64,000 nucleotides of DNA from Kribbella sindirgiensis (GTDB lineage: Bacteria; Actinomycetota; Actinomycetes; Propionibacteriales; Kribbellaceae). How positions within the stretch are numbered: position 1 is the stretch's first letter; every line of letters begins with the position of its first letter. Below the pieces are notes generated by a model. The model saw only the letters and a list, made by a program, of their open reading frames with translations, searched no databases and was not told where the DNA came from. Location: NCBI RefSeq assembly GCF_004331435.1, contig NZ_SJKA01000010.1, positions 224,357 to 288,356 on the forward strand. The letters run 5' to 3'. Positions 49,940-58,290 of this stretch are shown here, one piece after another. A program made the translations under genes and the position numbers.

Positions 49940-51693
49940 GTGTCTGGACCCAGTGCTCGTCGGAGTTGCTGGCGAAGCTGATCTCACAGTTCTGCACGGA
50001 AGGGCTGCTGGAGCCCGTCGACAACCGTCTGGAGCTCGGGGCGGTCTCCTACGTGTTCGAGGCGACGCGTGGCGGCTTCGGCAGCTGGCGGGTCGATCCG
50101 GCGTCGATCCGGCGTACCACGGCCGGCATTCTCGGCAACGACGAGAGTGAGATCGCCACCGACCCGATCCGGTTCTTCGTCGACGCTGCCGACGTACTAG
50201 GGGTCGACGGGTCCACCGTGGCCGGGTACGTCGCCGAGCTGACGAGCACGCTCGCGGCCGACGTACGGATGGCCTCTACGGCGGTGCCCGCTGCTGAGTT
50301 GCTGGAGCTGCACCACACGCGTCTGGAAGGACACCTGACCGGGCACCCGCTCCTGGTCGCCAACAAGGGCCGCCTGGGCTTCTCAGCCGCCGACAGCGAG
50401 CGGTACGCCCCAGAAGCCCGTACTCCGCTGCGCCTGGTCTGGCTCGCCGTACGACGAGGTCTCGCCGAGTTCCGCGGTACGCCGGACTTGTCCGAGCACG
50501 CCGTCATTGCCCGTGAACTGGACCCACCTGTTGTCGAGGCGTTCCGCGCGCAGCTGGACGACCCGGACGCGTACGTCTGGCTCCCGTGCCACCCGTGGCA
50601 ACTGGACCACGTCGTCCGCACCCAGTGGGCCCGCGAACTCGCCACGGGGGAGATCGTGGTGCTGGGGGAGAGCCCCGACGAGTACCTCCCGACCCAGTCG
50701 ATCCGCACGATGGTGAACAGCACCCGCCCCGACCGCTACCAGGTCAAACTGCCCCTGAAGATCCTCAACACCTCGGTCTACCGCGGTATCCCGTCGCATT
50801 GCACACTCGCGGCCCCGATGATCACCCAATGGCTCCGCGGCCTCTGGTCCCGCGACGAGACCTTCCAGCAACTAGGCACCGAACTCCTCGGCGAGGTCGC
50901 CTCCGTCACCGTCCCCCACCCCGAACTCTCGACCCACCCCGGCATCCCCTACCAGTGGACCGAAACCCTCGGCTGCATCTGGCGCGACCCCGTCGACCCC
51001 CGCCTCCAGGACGGTGAGACCGTGTGGCCGCTGGCCGCCGTACTCCATCCCGGCTTCGCACCAGCCGCGATCGCCCGCTCCGGCACCGACGCCGAGACCT
51101 GGCTCGCCCACCTCCTCTCCACCCTCCTACGCCCCCTCCTCCACCTACTCCACCACTACGGCATCACAGTCAACCCACACGGTGAAAACCTCGCAATCAT
51201 CTGCTCGCCCACCGGCCTCCCCACCCGCCTCGTCATCAAGGACCTGGTCGACGACATCAACCTCTCCACCGACCCCATCGTTGCCCGAGGCCCCGAACCC
51301 GACTCCCACACCCGAGTCCTCCCCAGAAAACCCTGGCCAATCCTCCGCCAGTACGTCGTAGACGCCCTCCTCCTGGGCGTCCTCAACCCCCTGTCCGCCC
51401 ACCACCTGATCCCGGAAGAAACCTTCTGGGGTGTAGTTCGGGGCGAAGTACACCGCTACACCGAAAAACACCCCGAATACACCGACCGCCTGGCGGCCAC
51501 AGCGCTGACGGCAGAATCGTTCTTGCGTTATCCGTTGAACGGATACCGCCTGACACTCGGTTACACCGACCTGGACACGCGTCCACCGATACCGGTGACC
51601 GGCACCATTCCCAATCCCTTGCACACCGTCGAACCGGTGTATTTAGAAATGATCTTGCCAACGGAATCCGGGTCCGCGGACAATACCCAATAA
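49936..51693 (+). CDS. NRPS-independent siderophore synthetase (IucA/IucC), second
   Basis: A 585-residue NIS synthetase. Conserved segments are WLPCHPWQLDHVV, TQSIRTMVNSTRPDRYQVKLPLKI and NPHGENLAIICSPTGLPTRLVIKDLVDD. Having two synthetases, one acetyltransferase and one hydroxylase parallels aerobactin (iucABCD), schizokinen and arthrobactin loci, so a citrate bis-hydroxamate is the likely product. Its 3' third (after about 50.8 kb) is strikingly C-rich at third positions. It overlaps the monooxygenase by four bases. Confidence 0.92.
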   Translation: MSVWTQCSSELLAKLISQFCTEGLLEPVDNRLELGAVSYVFEATRGGFGSWRVDPASIRRTTAGILGNDESEIATDPIRFFVDAADVLGVDGSTVAGYVAELTSTLAADVRMASTAVPAAELLELHHTRLEGHLTGHPLLVANKGRLGFSAADSERYAPEARTPLRLVWLAVRRGLAEFRGTPDLSEHAVIARELDPPVVEAFRAQLDDPDAYVWLPCHPWQLDHVVRTQWARELATGEIVVLGESPDEYLPTQSIRTMVNSTRPDRYQVKLPLKILNTSVYRGIPSHCTLAAPMITQWLRGLWSRDETFQQLGTELLGEVASVTVPHPELSTHPGIPYQWTETLGCIWRDPVDPRLQDGETVWPLAAVLHPGFAPAAIARSGTDAETWLAHLLSTLLRPLLHLLHHYGITVNPHGENLAIICSPTGLPTRLVIKDLVDDINLSTDPIVARGPEPDSHTRVLPRKPWPILRQYVVDALLLGVLNPLSAHHLIPEETFWGVVRGEVHRYTEKHPEYTDRLAATALTAESFLRYPLNGYRLTLGYTDLDTRPPIPVTGTIPNPLHTVEPVYLEMILPTESGSADNTQ

Positions 51694-51750
51694 CTCGTTT
51701 CCGCCGCGCAGGGGGCGCGCCCGGGCGAGCAGATCTTGGGGAGGACCATC

Positions 51751-52278
51751 GTGCCTCAGTGCGCCCTGGCAGCCGCCGGCCCGGAATCCGGCCCGCGTTT
51801 CTCCACCCGCTTCCGCCGCCAACTCCACGCCTACCGAGCAGCGCTGTCCCTCGAGTGGTCGGACTCGACCGTGCATCCGGACTTCAGATCGGACCCGGAC
51901 CGGCCGCTCTCCGCCGGGCAGTGCGGCGCGACCTCGGCGTGGCTGATGCACCAACTGCCCTGGGTGCTGCGGATCCGGGCCAGGTACTGCGTCGGCGACA
52001 TCGTCGTCGAGGACCAGACGTTGCCGTTCCACTGCTGGATCGAGATCGGGCGCTCCGCGGACCGGTGGATCATCGACGTGACCTGCGATCAGTTCGAACT
52101 GCTGGCGGACCGCGCCTTCGTGTGTGATCGGCACTGCCGGCTCAGCGCACTCTCGATCGAGTACAACGCGGTTCTGCGGCTCTCCGCGCGCCAGCTCAGG
52201 TCCGATCCGGTCTGGGGGCGCGCGCAGGTGCTGGCAGCGGGGATGGCGCGATGGTTCGAGCGCCGCAGCCGGCGCTGA
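51751..52278 (+). CDS. Transglutaminase-like Cys-His-Asp protein
   Basis: A 175-residue protein that I cannot name. It carries a candidate papain/transglutaminase-type triad: C58 in SAGQCGATSAWL at a helix start, H94 in PFHCWIEIG and D109 (or D113) in WIIDVTCDQF, each in the expected strand/helix setting. GTG 51751 has GGGGAGG six bases before it; the in-frame TTG 51736 is less likely. It lies 57 bases after the second siderophore synthetase with no obvious terminator between, so it may belong to that operon. A peptidase or acyl-transfer role is inference. Confidence 0.65.
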   Translation: MPQCALAAAGPESGPRFSTRFRRQLHAYRAALSLEWSDSTVHPDFRSDPDRPLSAGQCGATSAWLMHQLPWVLRIRARYCVGDIVVEDQTLPFHCWIEIGRSADRWIIDVTCDQFELLADRAFVCDRHCRLSALSIEYNAVLRLSARQLRSDPVWGRAQVLAAGMARWFERRSRR

Positions 52279-52302
52279 GGATGCCCCGCGCGCAAAAGTG
52301 AC

Positions 52303-52336
52303 GTCACGCCCGCCCGGGAAGCCGGGTGGGCGTGAC
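52303..52336. terminator. Strong bidirectional hairpin terminator
   Basis: GTCACGCCCGCCCGG (52303-52317), GAAG loop, CCGGGTGGGCGTGAC (52322-52336): a 15-bp stem with one G-U pair and a GNRA-type tetraloop. AAAAGTG precedes it, giving a U-rich tail on the minus strand. It separates the convergent siderophore operon and the small membrane protein gene. Confidence 0.85.
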
Positions 52337-52345
52337 GCCGTGGGA

Positions 52346-52492
52346 TCAGCGCGTGACCACTGCAGCGATGTTGTAGAGCCCGAAGCAGAAGATCAGCACC
52401 GCCACCGTCAGTACCAGTTTCAGCAGCTGCTTCCACAGTGAGGTCACCAGAACCGCGCCCGAGAGCGCGACCAGGGTCGCGAGGATTTGCAT
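52346..52492 (-). CDS. Small membrane protein (48 residues)
   Basis: An open frame too short for usual cut-offs. It reads MQILATLVALSGAVLVTSLW then about 28 further residues including LLKLVLTVAVLIFCFGLYNIAAVV, giving two hydrophobic segments (3-18 and 22-44) split by Trp-Lys-Gln. A good AAGGGG site lies seven bases before ATG 52492, and the strong terminator follows right after its stop. The gene is thus supported by its own signals. Function unknown. Confidence 0.65.
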   Translation of the reverse strand: MQILATLVALSGAVLVTSLWKQLLKLVLTVAVLIFCFGLYNIAAVVTR

Positions 52493-52567
52493 GGCAGTTC
52501 CCCTTCCGGTGAGTTGTTTCCTAGGCTCTATTTCACCTCACGGCAATTCTGCCCGGCAATGCGTAAA

Positions 52568-52681
52568 TTGGCGCTCGCATTAATGCCAAAAGGCTTTCGG
52601 AGTATTTTGATGCACGGCATTTTGGCGGCCGTCGCGGGTCGTTCGACGCCATTTGGCAGACCTCTCGTGCCAATTGGCACG
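52568..52681 (+). promoter_or_regulatory. TTGGC operator array with 16-bp palindrome
   Basis: In an unusually AT-rich stretch, TTGGC (or GCCAA) occurs at 52568, 52585-52590 (as GCCAAA), 52622, 52653 and in the perfect 16-bp palindrome CGTGCCAATTGGCACG (52666-52681). Spacings of 54, 31 and 21 bases are close to whole helical turns (5, 3 and 2), so proteins bound there would lie on one face. It lies between the small membrane protein gene (minus) and the GNAT-like gene (plus). Confidence 0.5.
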
Positions 52682-52761
52682 GCGGTGGCAGAAACTCTCT
52701 CCAAAAGACACGGTTGTGGAGAGTTGCGGCGCTGCGGCAACGATCCGCTAGCATCCACTTC

Positions 52762-53718
52762 GTGCAGACGACTGCTGCCGTCGCGAACGCCGTACCGGCC
52801 GACGACGGACACCTGAAGGCGAAAGTCCCTACGGATTCCCGGCGCCGATTTCTGCCGGGTGCTTTTCGAAATGAGCACCCGGAATCCACGCCCCGGCTGC
52901 TGGGTCTGGCGCGGCTGTGGGGCGTGGACCGGCGTGCGCTCGCGGTCCGGGCCCGCCTTCATCTGCCGTGCTACGCCGGCGACGACGGGCGGGTGAGCTA
53001 CCGCGCGGCCGCGACTGTTGTGATCCGCAACGCGGCCCGCCTCCGCAAGGACCAGCGGGCCGTACGCGACCTGATTCCGCGCCGGGAGTACGCCCTGTCG
53101 GACCTCGAGTTCCGGCAGATCGGCGCCGATGCCGACAGAGTGTTCAACAGCCTGCACTACCTTCGGAACGCCCGGCGCGGCTCGCTCAACTTCGCACTCG
53201 TCGACAGGAAGACCGGTGCGCCGCTGACGTTGTGCAGCGCGTCGCCGCTCGAATGGAAGCGCGTTGCCGACCAAGTGATGCTTCAGGCCGGTGTGTCGCA
53301 GGAGGCGATCTGGGACCTGTCGCGCGTCTACTCGTTCACAGGTGCACCACCGAACGCGGTGTCGTACATGCTCGCCCAGGTGCGCAAGTACTTTCAGAGG
53401 CGCAGCGACGTCGAACTGCTGACGACCGCCGTGGATCCGAACCTGGGCTTCACCGGTTCGAGCTACCTGGCCTCGAACTGGCAGCAGTGGATGACCGTGC
53501 AAGCCCGCCCGTACCTGTACTACAAGGGCCGCTACATGAGTATCCGCGAGATGCGGGCGAGCTTTCCGACGATCCGGAGCATCGACGAACTCTGTAAGGC
53601 GGAGCGGCATGCGACGCGGAGCTATGCGCCCCTGCAGGACTCGTTGATCTTCTGCTGCCGTGTCCGTGGTGCGACGGAAGCTGTGCCGCCCGAGAACCAG
53701 GCACGCATCCTCCGCTGA
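52762..53718 (+). CDS. Mom-like GNAT-superfamily protein
   Basis: A 318-residue protein. The first ~90 residues include a segment like a small DNA-binding or SANT-like helix group (RLLGLARLWGVDRRALAVRARLH). The rest resembles phage Mom and related GNAT proteins: FALVDRKTGAPLTLCSASP, IWDLSRVYSFTGAPPNAVSYMLAQVRKYF and TTAVDPNLGFTGSSYLASNWQQW. Mom modifies adenine in phage DNA. GTG 52762 lies seven bases after TAGCAT (52749-52754), suggesting a leaderless mRNA. No other phage genes flank it. Assignment rests on pattern recognition and is tentative. Confidence 0.55.
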   Translation: MQTTAAVANAVPADDGHLKAKVPTDSRRRFLPGAFRNEHPESTPRLLGLARLWGVDRRALAVRARLHLPCYAGDDGRVSYRAAATVVIRNAARLRKDQRAVRDLIPRREYALSDLEFRQIGADADRVFNSLHYLRNARRGSLNFALVDRKTGAPLTLCSASPLEWKRVADQVMLQAGVSQEAIWDLSRVYSFTGAPPNAVSYMLAQVRKYFQRRSDVELLTTAVDPNLGFTGSSYLASNWQQWMTVQARPYLYYKGRYMSIREMRASFPTIRSIDELCKAERHATRSYAPLQDSLIFCCRVRGATEAVPPENQARILR

Positions 53719-53724
53719 GCCGGC

Positions 53725-55236
53725 CTACAGCTGGCTGGCTTCCAGTAGGTCGTTGATGCGTCGACGGGTCGGTAGCGAGTTCCGGCGCGGGAAGTCGGAG
53801 GCCGCGCAGGACATCGCTGCGGTGGCCCAGCGGGCCACGTCCTCGGAGAACTTGCTCTCGTTGTCGATCAGCTGGGCGGCCAGCGCGGCACAGAAGGCGT
53901 CGCGAGCGACCGACGACTCCTTGTAGATCGCCGGCGGCGCAGCGACCCGCAGGACGTCGCGCATCGGGCGCGAGTACGCGTTGCAGCCGCCGGTGACGAG
54001 CAGGCAGAGGGTTTTGACGCCGAAGGCAAGCAGCGTGCGTGCCACGGAGTCGGGGTCGAAGGCGGAGTGGCGCGCGAACGGTTCCAGCTCCCAGGCGTGT
54101 GCGACGAGGTAGTCGATCTGCGCGAGCGTGTCGGCCGAGACCTCGTCGTCGGTGTACGGCTGGCCGGGGGTGACGATCACGATCGGACGGTCGTCGGACC
54201 GATCGTGCGCCAGCGCGACCGTGTCCTCCAACGTGTCGCGGGGCACCTCGAACGTGACCAGCAATACGTCGCTTCCGGCGAGCTCCTCGCGCCGGTCGAA
54301 CACGTCCCTGGACTCCAGGCGGATCTGTTTCTCGTTGCGCCAGTTGACGGCGATGCTGTCGCCGAGCTGTTGCTGGAACACCCCGGTGAAGGGCGTGTCG
54401 GCGTTCGGGACCCGCTTGAGGAGCGACGTGTCCACGTGCTCCCTCTCGAGGTAGTCCACGATCGCGTCGCCGAACCGGTCGGTGGCTACCGCGGCCACGA
54501 GCGAGGTGTGCAGGCCGAGCCGCGCTGAGGCAACTGCTTGCATCAGGCCTTTTCCACCAGGGGAAAGGCTGAAGCCGAGCGCCTCGGTCGACGTCTCGGG
54601 AGCCGGAAGCTGCTTGGTCCGGAAGGTGGCGTCCATCACCGCGCCGCCGACAACGACGACGCGGCCACGCGCCGAGTTGTCCGAGGCGGGTCCGGTATCC
54701 GTCCGTACGACGTTCTTCGCGCCGACCGAGTAGATGTCCCGGCGGGCCAATTGGTACGCGAGCTCACGCAGTACGGCCAACTCCGTCGTACCGCGCAGAT
54801 AGCGGTCGCTCGGCGCCGGGATCGGAGCTACGGACAGGGCTGCGTGCAATGGGTGCCAGTGGCTCAGGAGCGTCTCCCGGCGGCGGCCGAGGGCGAGCTC
54901 GTACAGCGCCCGGGTAACATGCGCCTCGATGCCGGCGTCCGTGAGCGGCTGCCCGAGAACGCCGAGCCCGAGCACCGCGTCCGCGACGATCCGTTGGGAA
55001 TCGTAGAGATCGTCGCGGACACAGTCGCAGACCAAGGCAACTGCCGCGTCAGGAAGATCGAGTTCGTGGACGTTCGCGTAGCGGCGGGTCGCGGCAAGGC
55101 TCAGCAGTGGCGAGGAGACCCCAGTGCGATCCGCGCGCAGCCGGTCGGCAGTGAGACCGCCATGGGTGCGCAGTTTCTCCAACGAGTTGGCGAGCACCCG
55201 CACCTTTTCCGGCTGACTGTCGCCGCTGTCCAGCAT
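53725..55236 (-). CDS. PfkB/ribokinase-like protein with N-terminal domain
   Basis: A 503-residue protein. Residues 191-490 are a PfkB-family sugar/nucleoside kinase fold: VVVGGAVMDATF, then SPGGKGLMQAVASARLG (ribokinase GGKGxNQA), ADTPFTGVFQQ and VTPGQPYTDDEV. The anion-hole/catalytic GAGDxF reads SVARDAF; the base Asp is kept but the glycines are lost. Residues 1-190 form an unassigned helical domain. Start ATG 55236 has GGAGG three bases before it; the in-frame ATG at 55272 lies inside a -10-like CATAAT and so is unlikely. Ends seven bases from the Mom-like gene, convergent. Confidence 0.75.
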   Translation of the reverse strand: MLDSGDSQPEKVRVLANSLEKLRTHGGLTADRLRADRTGVSSPLLSLAATRRYANVHELDLPDAAVALVCDCVRDDLYDSQRIVADAVLGLGVLGQPLTDAGIEAHVTRALYELALGRRRETLLSHWHPLHAALSVAPIPAPSDRYLRGTTELAVLRELAYQLARRDIYSVGAKNVVRTDTGPASDNSARGRVVVVGGAVMDATFRTKQLPAPETSTEALGFSLSPGGKGLMQAVASARLGLHTSLVAAVATDRFGDAIVDYLEREHVDTSLLKRVPNADTPFTGVFQQQLGDSIAVNWRNEKQIRLESRDVFDRREELAGSDVLLVTFEVPRDTLEDTVALAHDRSDDRPIVIVTPGQPYTDDEVSADTLAQIDYLVAHAWELEPFARHSAFDPDSVARTLLAFGVKTLCLLVTGGCNAYSRPMRDVLRVAAPPAIYKESSVARDAFCAALAAQLIDNESKFSEDVARWATAAMSCAASDFPRRNSLPTRRRINDLLEASQL

Positions 55237-55328
55237 CCGCCTCCACCCCGTCTTTCGTCCGCAAGCTCTCATTATGCGGGGACGAACCGTGTCGATGGGT
55301 AGTGGTCAGCGCGTCGCAAGCGCTCGAG

Positions 55329-57488
55329 TCAGCGGAGGTTCGATATCCAGCGGGTGGCTTGTTTGGCTTGGGTTAGGCGGCGTTCGTAGGTGGCGCCGGT
55401 GGTCAGGAGGATCAGGCCGGCGGTGGCGAGGGTGATCCAGCGGGGGATCAGGGGGGCCATCTCCAGGAACTGGGCTATGGCGATCTTGGCTACTGCGGCG
55501 GAGCCGATGATGAAGGGGGATTGGAGGGATTGGCGGACTCCGATGAGGATCAGGAGAACTGCGGCGGCTACGACGAGGGTGGCGCGGAGCCAGTTGTCGG
55601 TGGTGTCGGCGGCCAGGGCGGAGGGGGCCAGGCCCAGCATCAGGCCCGGGCCTAGGTAGACCCAGCTGGGTTGGTTGCGCCAGGCAACGATGCCGACGGC
55701 GAGCAGGATCAGGGCGGGCGGGACGGTGTACCACTCCAGGGTGTGCTTGTCGGCGCCGAGCATGAAGGTGGTGTTGGCGATAACGAGCAGGAGCGCGGCC
55801 AGGAGCAGGGTGGGGCGGCGGCGCGGGTTCATGCCGTAGGCAATCAGCGGGGCGGCGACGATGGTCAGGACAACACCGGTTGCTGTGAAGGGTGATGCCG
55901 ACACGGCAGCGATCTCGGCCAGTACGGCGGCGCAGGCGGCGGTGACGAGTAGGACGGGTTCGAGCGGCTTGCCGACGTACCCGGAGGTGACGGCGATGCC
56001 GATGGCGGCGACCGCGGCGAGCGCGACGGCGGCCGGCCACGTGCCGACGTACCCGTCGAAGGCGAACAGGACGATCGCGAGCTGGGCGCTCAGGCTGGCG
56101 ACGGCGGCGCTGGGGACCGGGTCGGTGAGTTTGCGGACGGCGGCGAGGACGGCCAGTACGGCGAGGATCGCGGCCAGGTAGCCGAGTTGGCGGATGTCGT
56201 CCGTGGCCAGGCAGTACGTGAGGTCGACGGCGGCGACCGTGATGGTTGCCGTGTGCAGGACGATCGCGAGCTTGCCGGTACGGCGGACCGCCACGAGTTC
56301 CGTGATGGCGAGGGCCGTGGCGAGTGCGGTGGTGAACCAGCGGCTCGGCCCGGGGAGCTGGGGGAGCGTGGTGGCGACCGCGAAGGCGGCGGCCGCGGCG
56401 CAGACGAGTTCACCGAAACCGGAGGGAAACGCTGCGGGGAGCGGGCGCTTGTGGAGGATCGCGATGCCGGTCGCGGCGGCGAGGCAGACGACTGCGGCGG
56501 TGGCGATTGTGATCGACAGGGTGGTCGTGGTCAGGAGTCCCAGGAGGGTGCGGGTCGTGCCGGCTCCGAGGATGCCGCAGAAGACGACGGTCGCGGTGAC
56601 GGAGCCGGTACGGCGGACGATCGCGGTGCCCTTCGCGGACAGGATCAGCGTGCCGACGACCTGGGCCAGGAGTGCGCCGAGGAGGACCGGGAGGCTGGTT
56701 CGGTCGATCAGGATCAGCGGGATCGGTAGTTGGGCGGCGATGACGGTGGTGACGCCGTACGTGACGACCTTGGGGGCGAGGCGGGTCATCAGGAGGGCGA
56801 GTACGGCGACGGTTGCGAAGACGATCGCGCTGTACGTGACGCCGTCGACGGCCGTGGGTGGGATCAGGCCGAGGGCGCGGGCGCCGTACAGGTCGACGGT
56901 GAGCAGGCCGGTGCCGAGGATCGCGAGGGCTTCGGCGGTGCCGGCGAGGGCGCGGCGGCTCGCGGGGACGGAGGCGGCGAAGGAGAGGGCGGCGAGGGTG
57001 CCGATGATCGCGGCCTGGGCGGCGACGGGGAGGCTGTCCCAGTTGACGGCGAGGAAGGTGACGCCGGCTGCCAGGAGGAGGAGTACGCCGAGGGTGAGGA
57101 GCGTGGCCTGGGGGCTGAGGCGGCGGATCCTGGAGGGTTTCGGGGGTTGGGTGCTCGGGGGTTGGGGGAGTGGGCGGGGGGCGCCGAACGTGGTCGGGTA
57201 CGGCGGGCGGGTCCCGGACGCAGGCCTGCCAGAACGGGCCGCAACAGGCGCCGTAACAGGCGCCGAGGCAGGCGGCGCAGGAGATGCGGCAGGCGGTGCG
57301 GCGGCAGGTGCGGCCGGGGGTGCCGTAGGGGGTGCGGGAGGAGGAGGAGGTGGGTGGATGCCGAGGTGGGGTGGGGGTGTGGGGAGGGGGAGTTCGGGGT
57401 GTGGGTAAGGCTGTGGATAAAGGGCCGGCTCGAGGGTCAGGTGGAGCTGGGTGCGGCAGGTGGGGCAGGTGATGGCGGCGGTCGGCAT
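55329..57488 (-). CDS. SCO7613-like polytopic membrane protein
   Basis: A 719-residue protein. It starts with a single CPTC half zinc-knuckle (CPTCRTQLHL), a very long Pro/Ala-rich linker (about 25-125) and then some 18-20 transmembrane helices to the end (first LLTLGVLLLLAAGVTFLAVNWDSLP). This is the layout of the SCO7613 C-terminal domain family of actinobacteria, whose function is unknown. ATG 57488 has GAGGAGG five bases before it. The low-complexity linker causes many long false frames on both strands. Confidence 0.82.
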   Translation of the reverse strand: MPTAAITCPTCRTQLHLTLEPALYPQPYPHPELPLPTPPPHLGIHPPPPPPAPPTAPPAAPAAAPPAASPAPPASAPVTAPVAARSGRPASGTRPPYPTTFGAPRPLPQPPSTQPPKPSRIRRLSPQATLLTLGVLLLLAAGVTFLAVNWDSLPVAAQAAIIGTLAALSFAASVPASRRALAGTAEALAILGTGLLTVDLYGARALGLIPPTAVDGVTYSAIVFATVAVLALLMTRLAPKVVTYGVTTVIAAQLPIPLILIDRTSLPVLLGALLAQVVGTLILSAKGTAIVRRTGSVTATVVFCGILGAGTTRTLLGLLTTTTLSITIATAAVVCLAAATGIAILHKRPLPAAFPSGFGELVCAAAAAFAVATTLPQLPGPSRWFTTALATALAITELVAVRRTGKLAIVLHTATITVAAVDLTYCLATDDIRQLGYLAAILAVLAVLAAVRKLTDPVPSAAVASLSAQLAIVLFAFDGYVGTWPAAVALAAVAAIGIAVTSGYVGKPLEPVLLVTAACAAVLAEIAAVSASPFTATGVVLTIVAAPLIAYGMNPRRRPTLLLAALLLVIANTTFMLGADKHTLEWYTVPPALILLAVGIVAWRNQPSWVYLGPGLMLGLAPSALAADTTDNWLRATLVVAAAVLLILIGVRQSLQSPFIIGSAAVAKIAIAQFLEMAPLIPRWITLATAGLILLTTGATYERRLTQAKQATRWISNLR

Positions 57489-57623
57489 CGAGTCCTCCTC
57501 GGGTCTTGTCCACTGTCCCGAGAAGGAACGGCCCACCGCTTGAGTACGTCTACTCAAAGTTCTGACGTAGGCTGGCGCGGTCTGCCGATCGTCCAGACCG
57601 GCGTGACGAACACGGGGAGCACC

Positions 57624-58289
57624 ATGCATACAGGGCAAACAGGGCATGTCGAGCTCGCAAGAGCTCAGCAGGAACGTTGGGACTCGGCGTACGCGAAACG
57701 CCCGCAACTGCACGGACTCGAGCCATCGGCCGCCGCGCGGCAGGCCGTGGAGAGGTTCGGTGCCGCAGGCATCGATGACGTGCTGGAGCTCGGCGCCGGG
57801 CACGGCCGGGACGCGCTTTTCCTGGCCAGACAGGGATTCAGCGTGCACGCCACCGACTTCAGCGAGACGGCGCTCGACCAGTTGCGGCACGAGGCGCAGC
57901 GCGAGGGGCTCGACGACCGCGTCACCGCCGCGTTGCACGATGTCCGCGACCCGCTGCCGCCGGCCGACGGCGCGGTGAACGCGGTGTTCGCGAATCTCCT
58001 GCTGAACATGGCGTTCTCGCCGTCCGAGCTGCGATCACTCGTCGCCGAGATCCGCCGGGTGCTCAGCCCGGGCGGGGTTTTCGTGTACGCCGTGTGGTCG
58101 ACCGGCGACCCGTGCGCCCGGGACTGGCGGCAGCTCGGTGACGGATTGTCGGTGCACGACGGCTTCGTCGGCCGGTTCTTCGACGAGGACCTGGTGCGTG
58201 AGCTCGCCGAGCACTGGCAGCTCGACGAGCTCACGCCGTACCACGAAGGCGACCGCGTGCTGTGGCGAGTAGGACTCACCAAGCAGTAG
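57624..58289 (+). CDS. Class I SAM-dependent methyltransferase
   Basis: A 221-residue methyltransferase with N-terminal WDSAYAKRPQLHGLEPSAAA, motif I VLELGAGHGRDALFLARQG (about 50-68), HATDFSETAL and a motif IV-like VNAVFANLLLNMAFSP. It resembles the tellurite-resistance/thiopurine or small-molecule methyltransferases (TehB-like). ATG 57624 has GGGGAG four bases upstream. It ends one base from the convergent tldE stop. Substrate not deducible. Confidence 0.86.
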   Translation: MHTGQTGHVELARAQQERWDSAYAKRPQLHGLEPSAAARQAVERFGAAGIDDVLELGAGHGRDALFLARQGFSVHATDFSETALDQLRHEAQREGLDDRVTAALHDVRDPLPPADGAVNAVFANLLLNMAFSPSELRSLVAEIRRVLSPGGVFVYAVWSTGDPCARDWRQLGDGLSVHDGFVGRFFDEDLVRELAEHWQLDELTPYHEGDRVLWRVGLTKQ

Positions 58290-58290
58290 G

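Noticed and set aside
52487..52816. 109-codon plus-strand frame in the intergenic region
   Set aside because: It crosses the palindrome and the promoter of the GNAT-like gene, has no ribosome-binding site and no recognisable domain; its AT-rich part looks regulatory.
56194..57408. 404-codon frame antisense to the SCO7613-like gene
   Set aside because: It mirrors hydrophobic codons and the Pro/Ala linker of the real gene; no start signals or domain.
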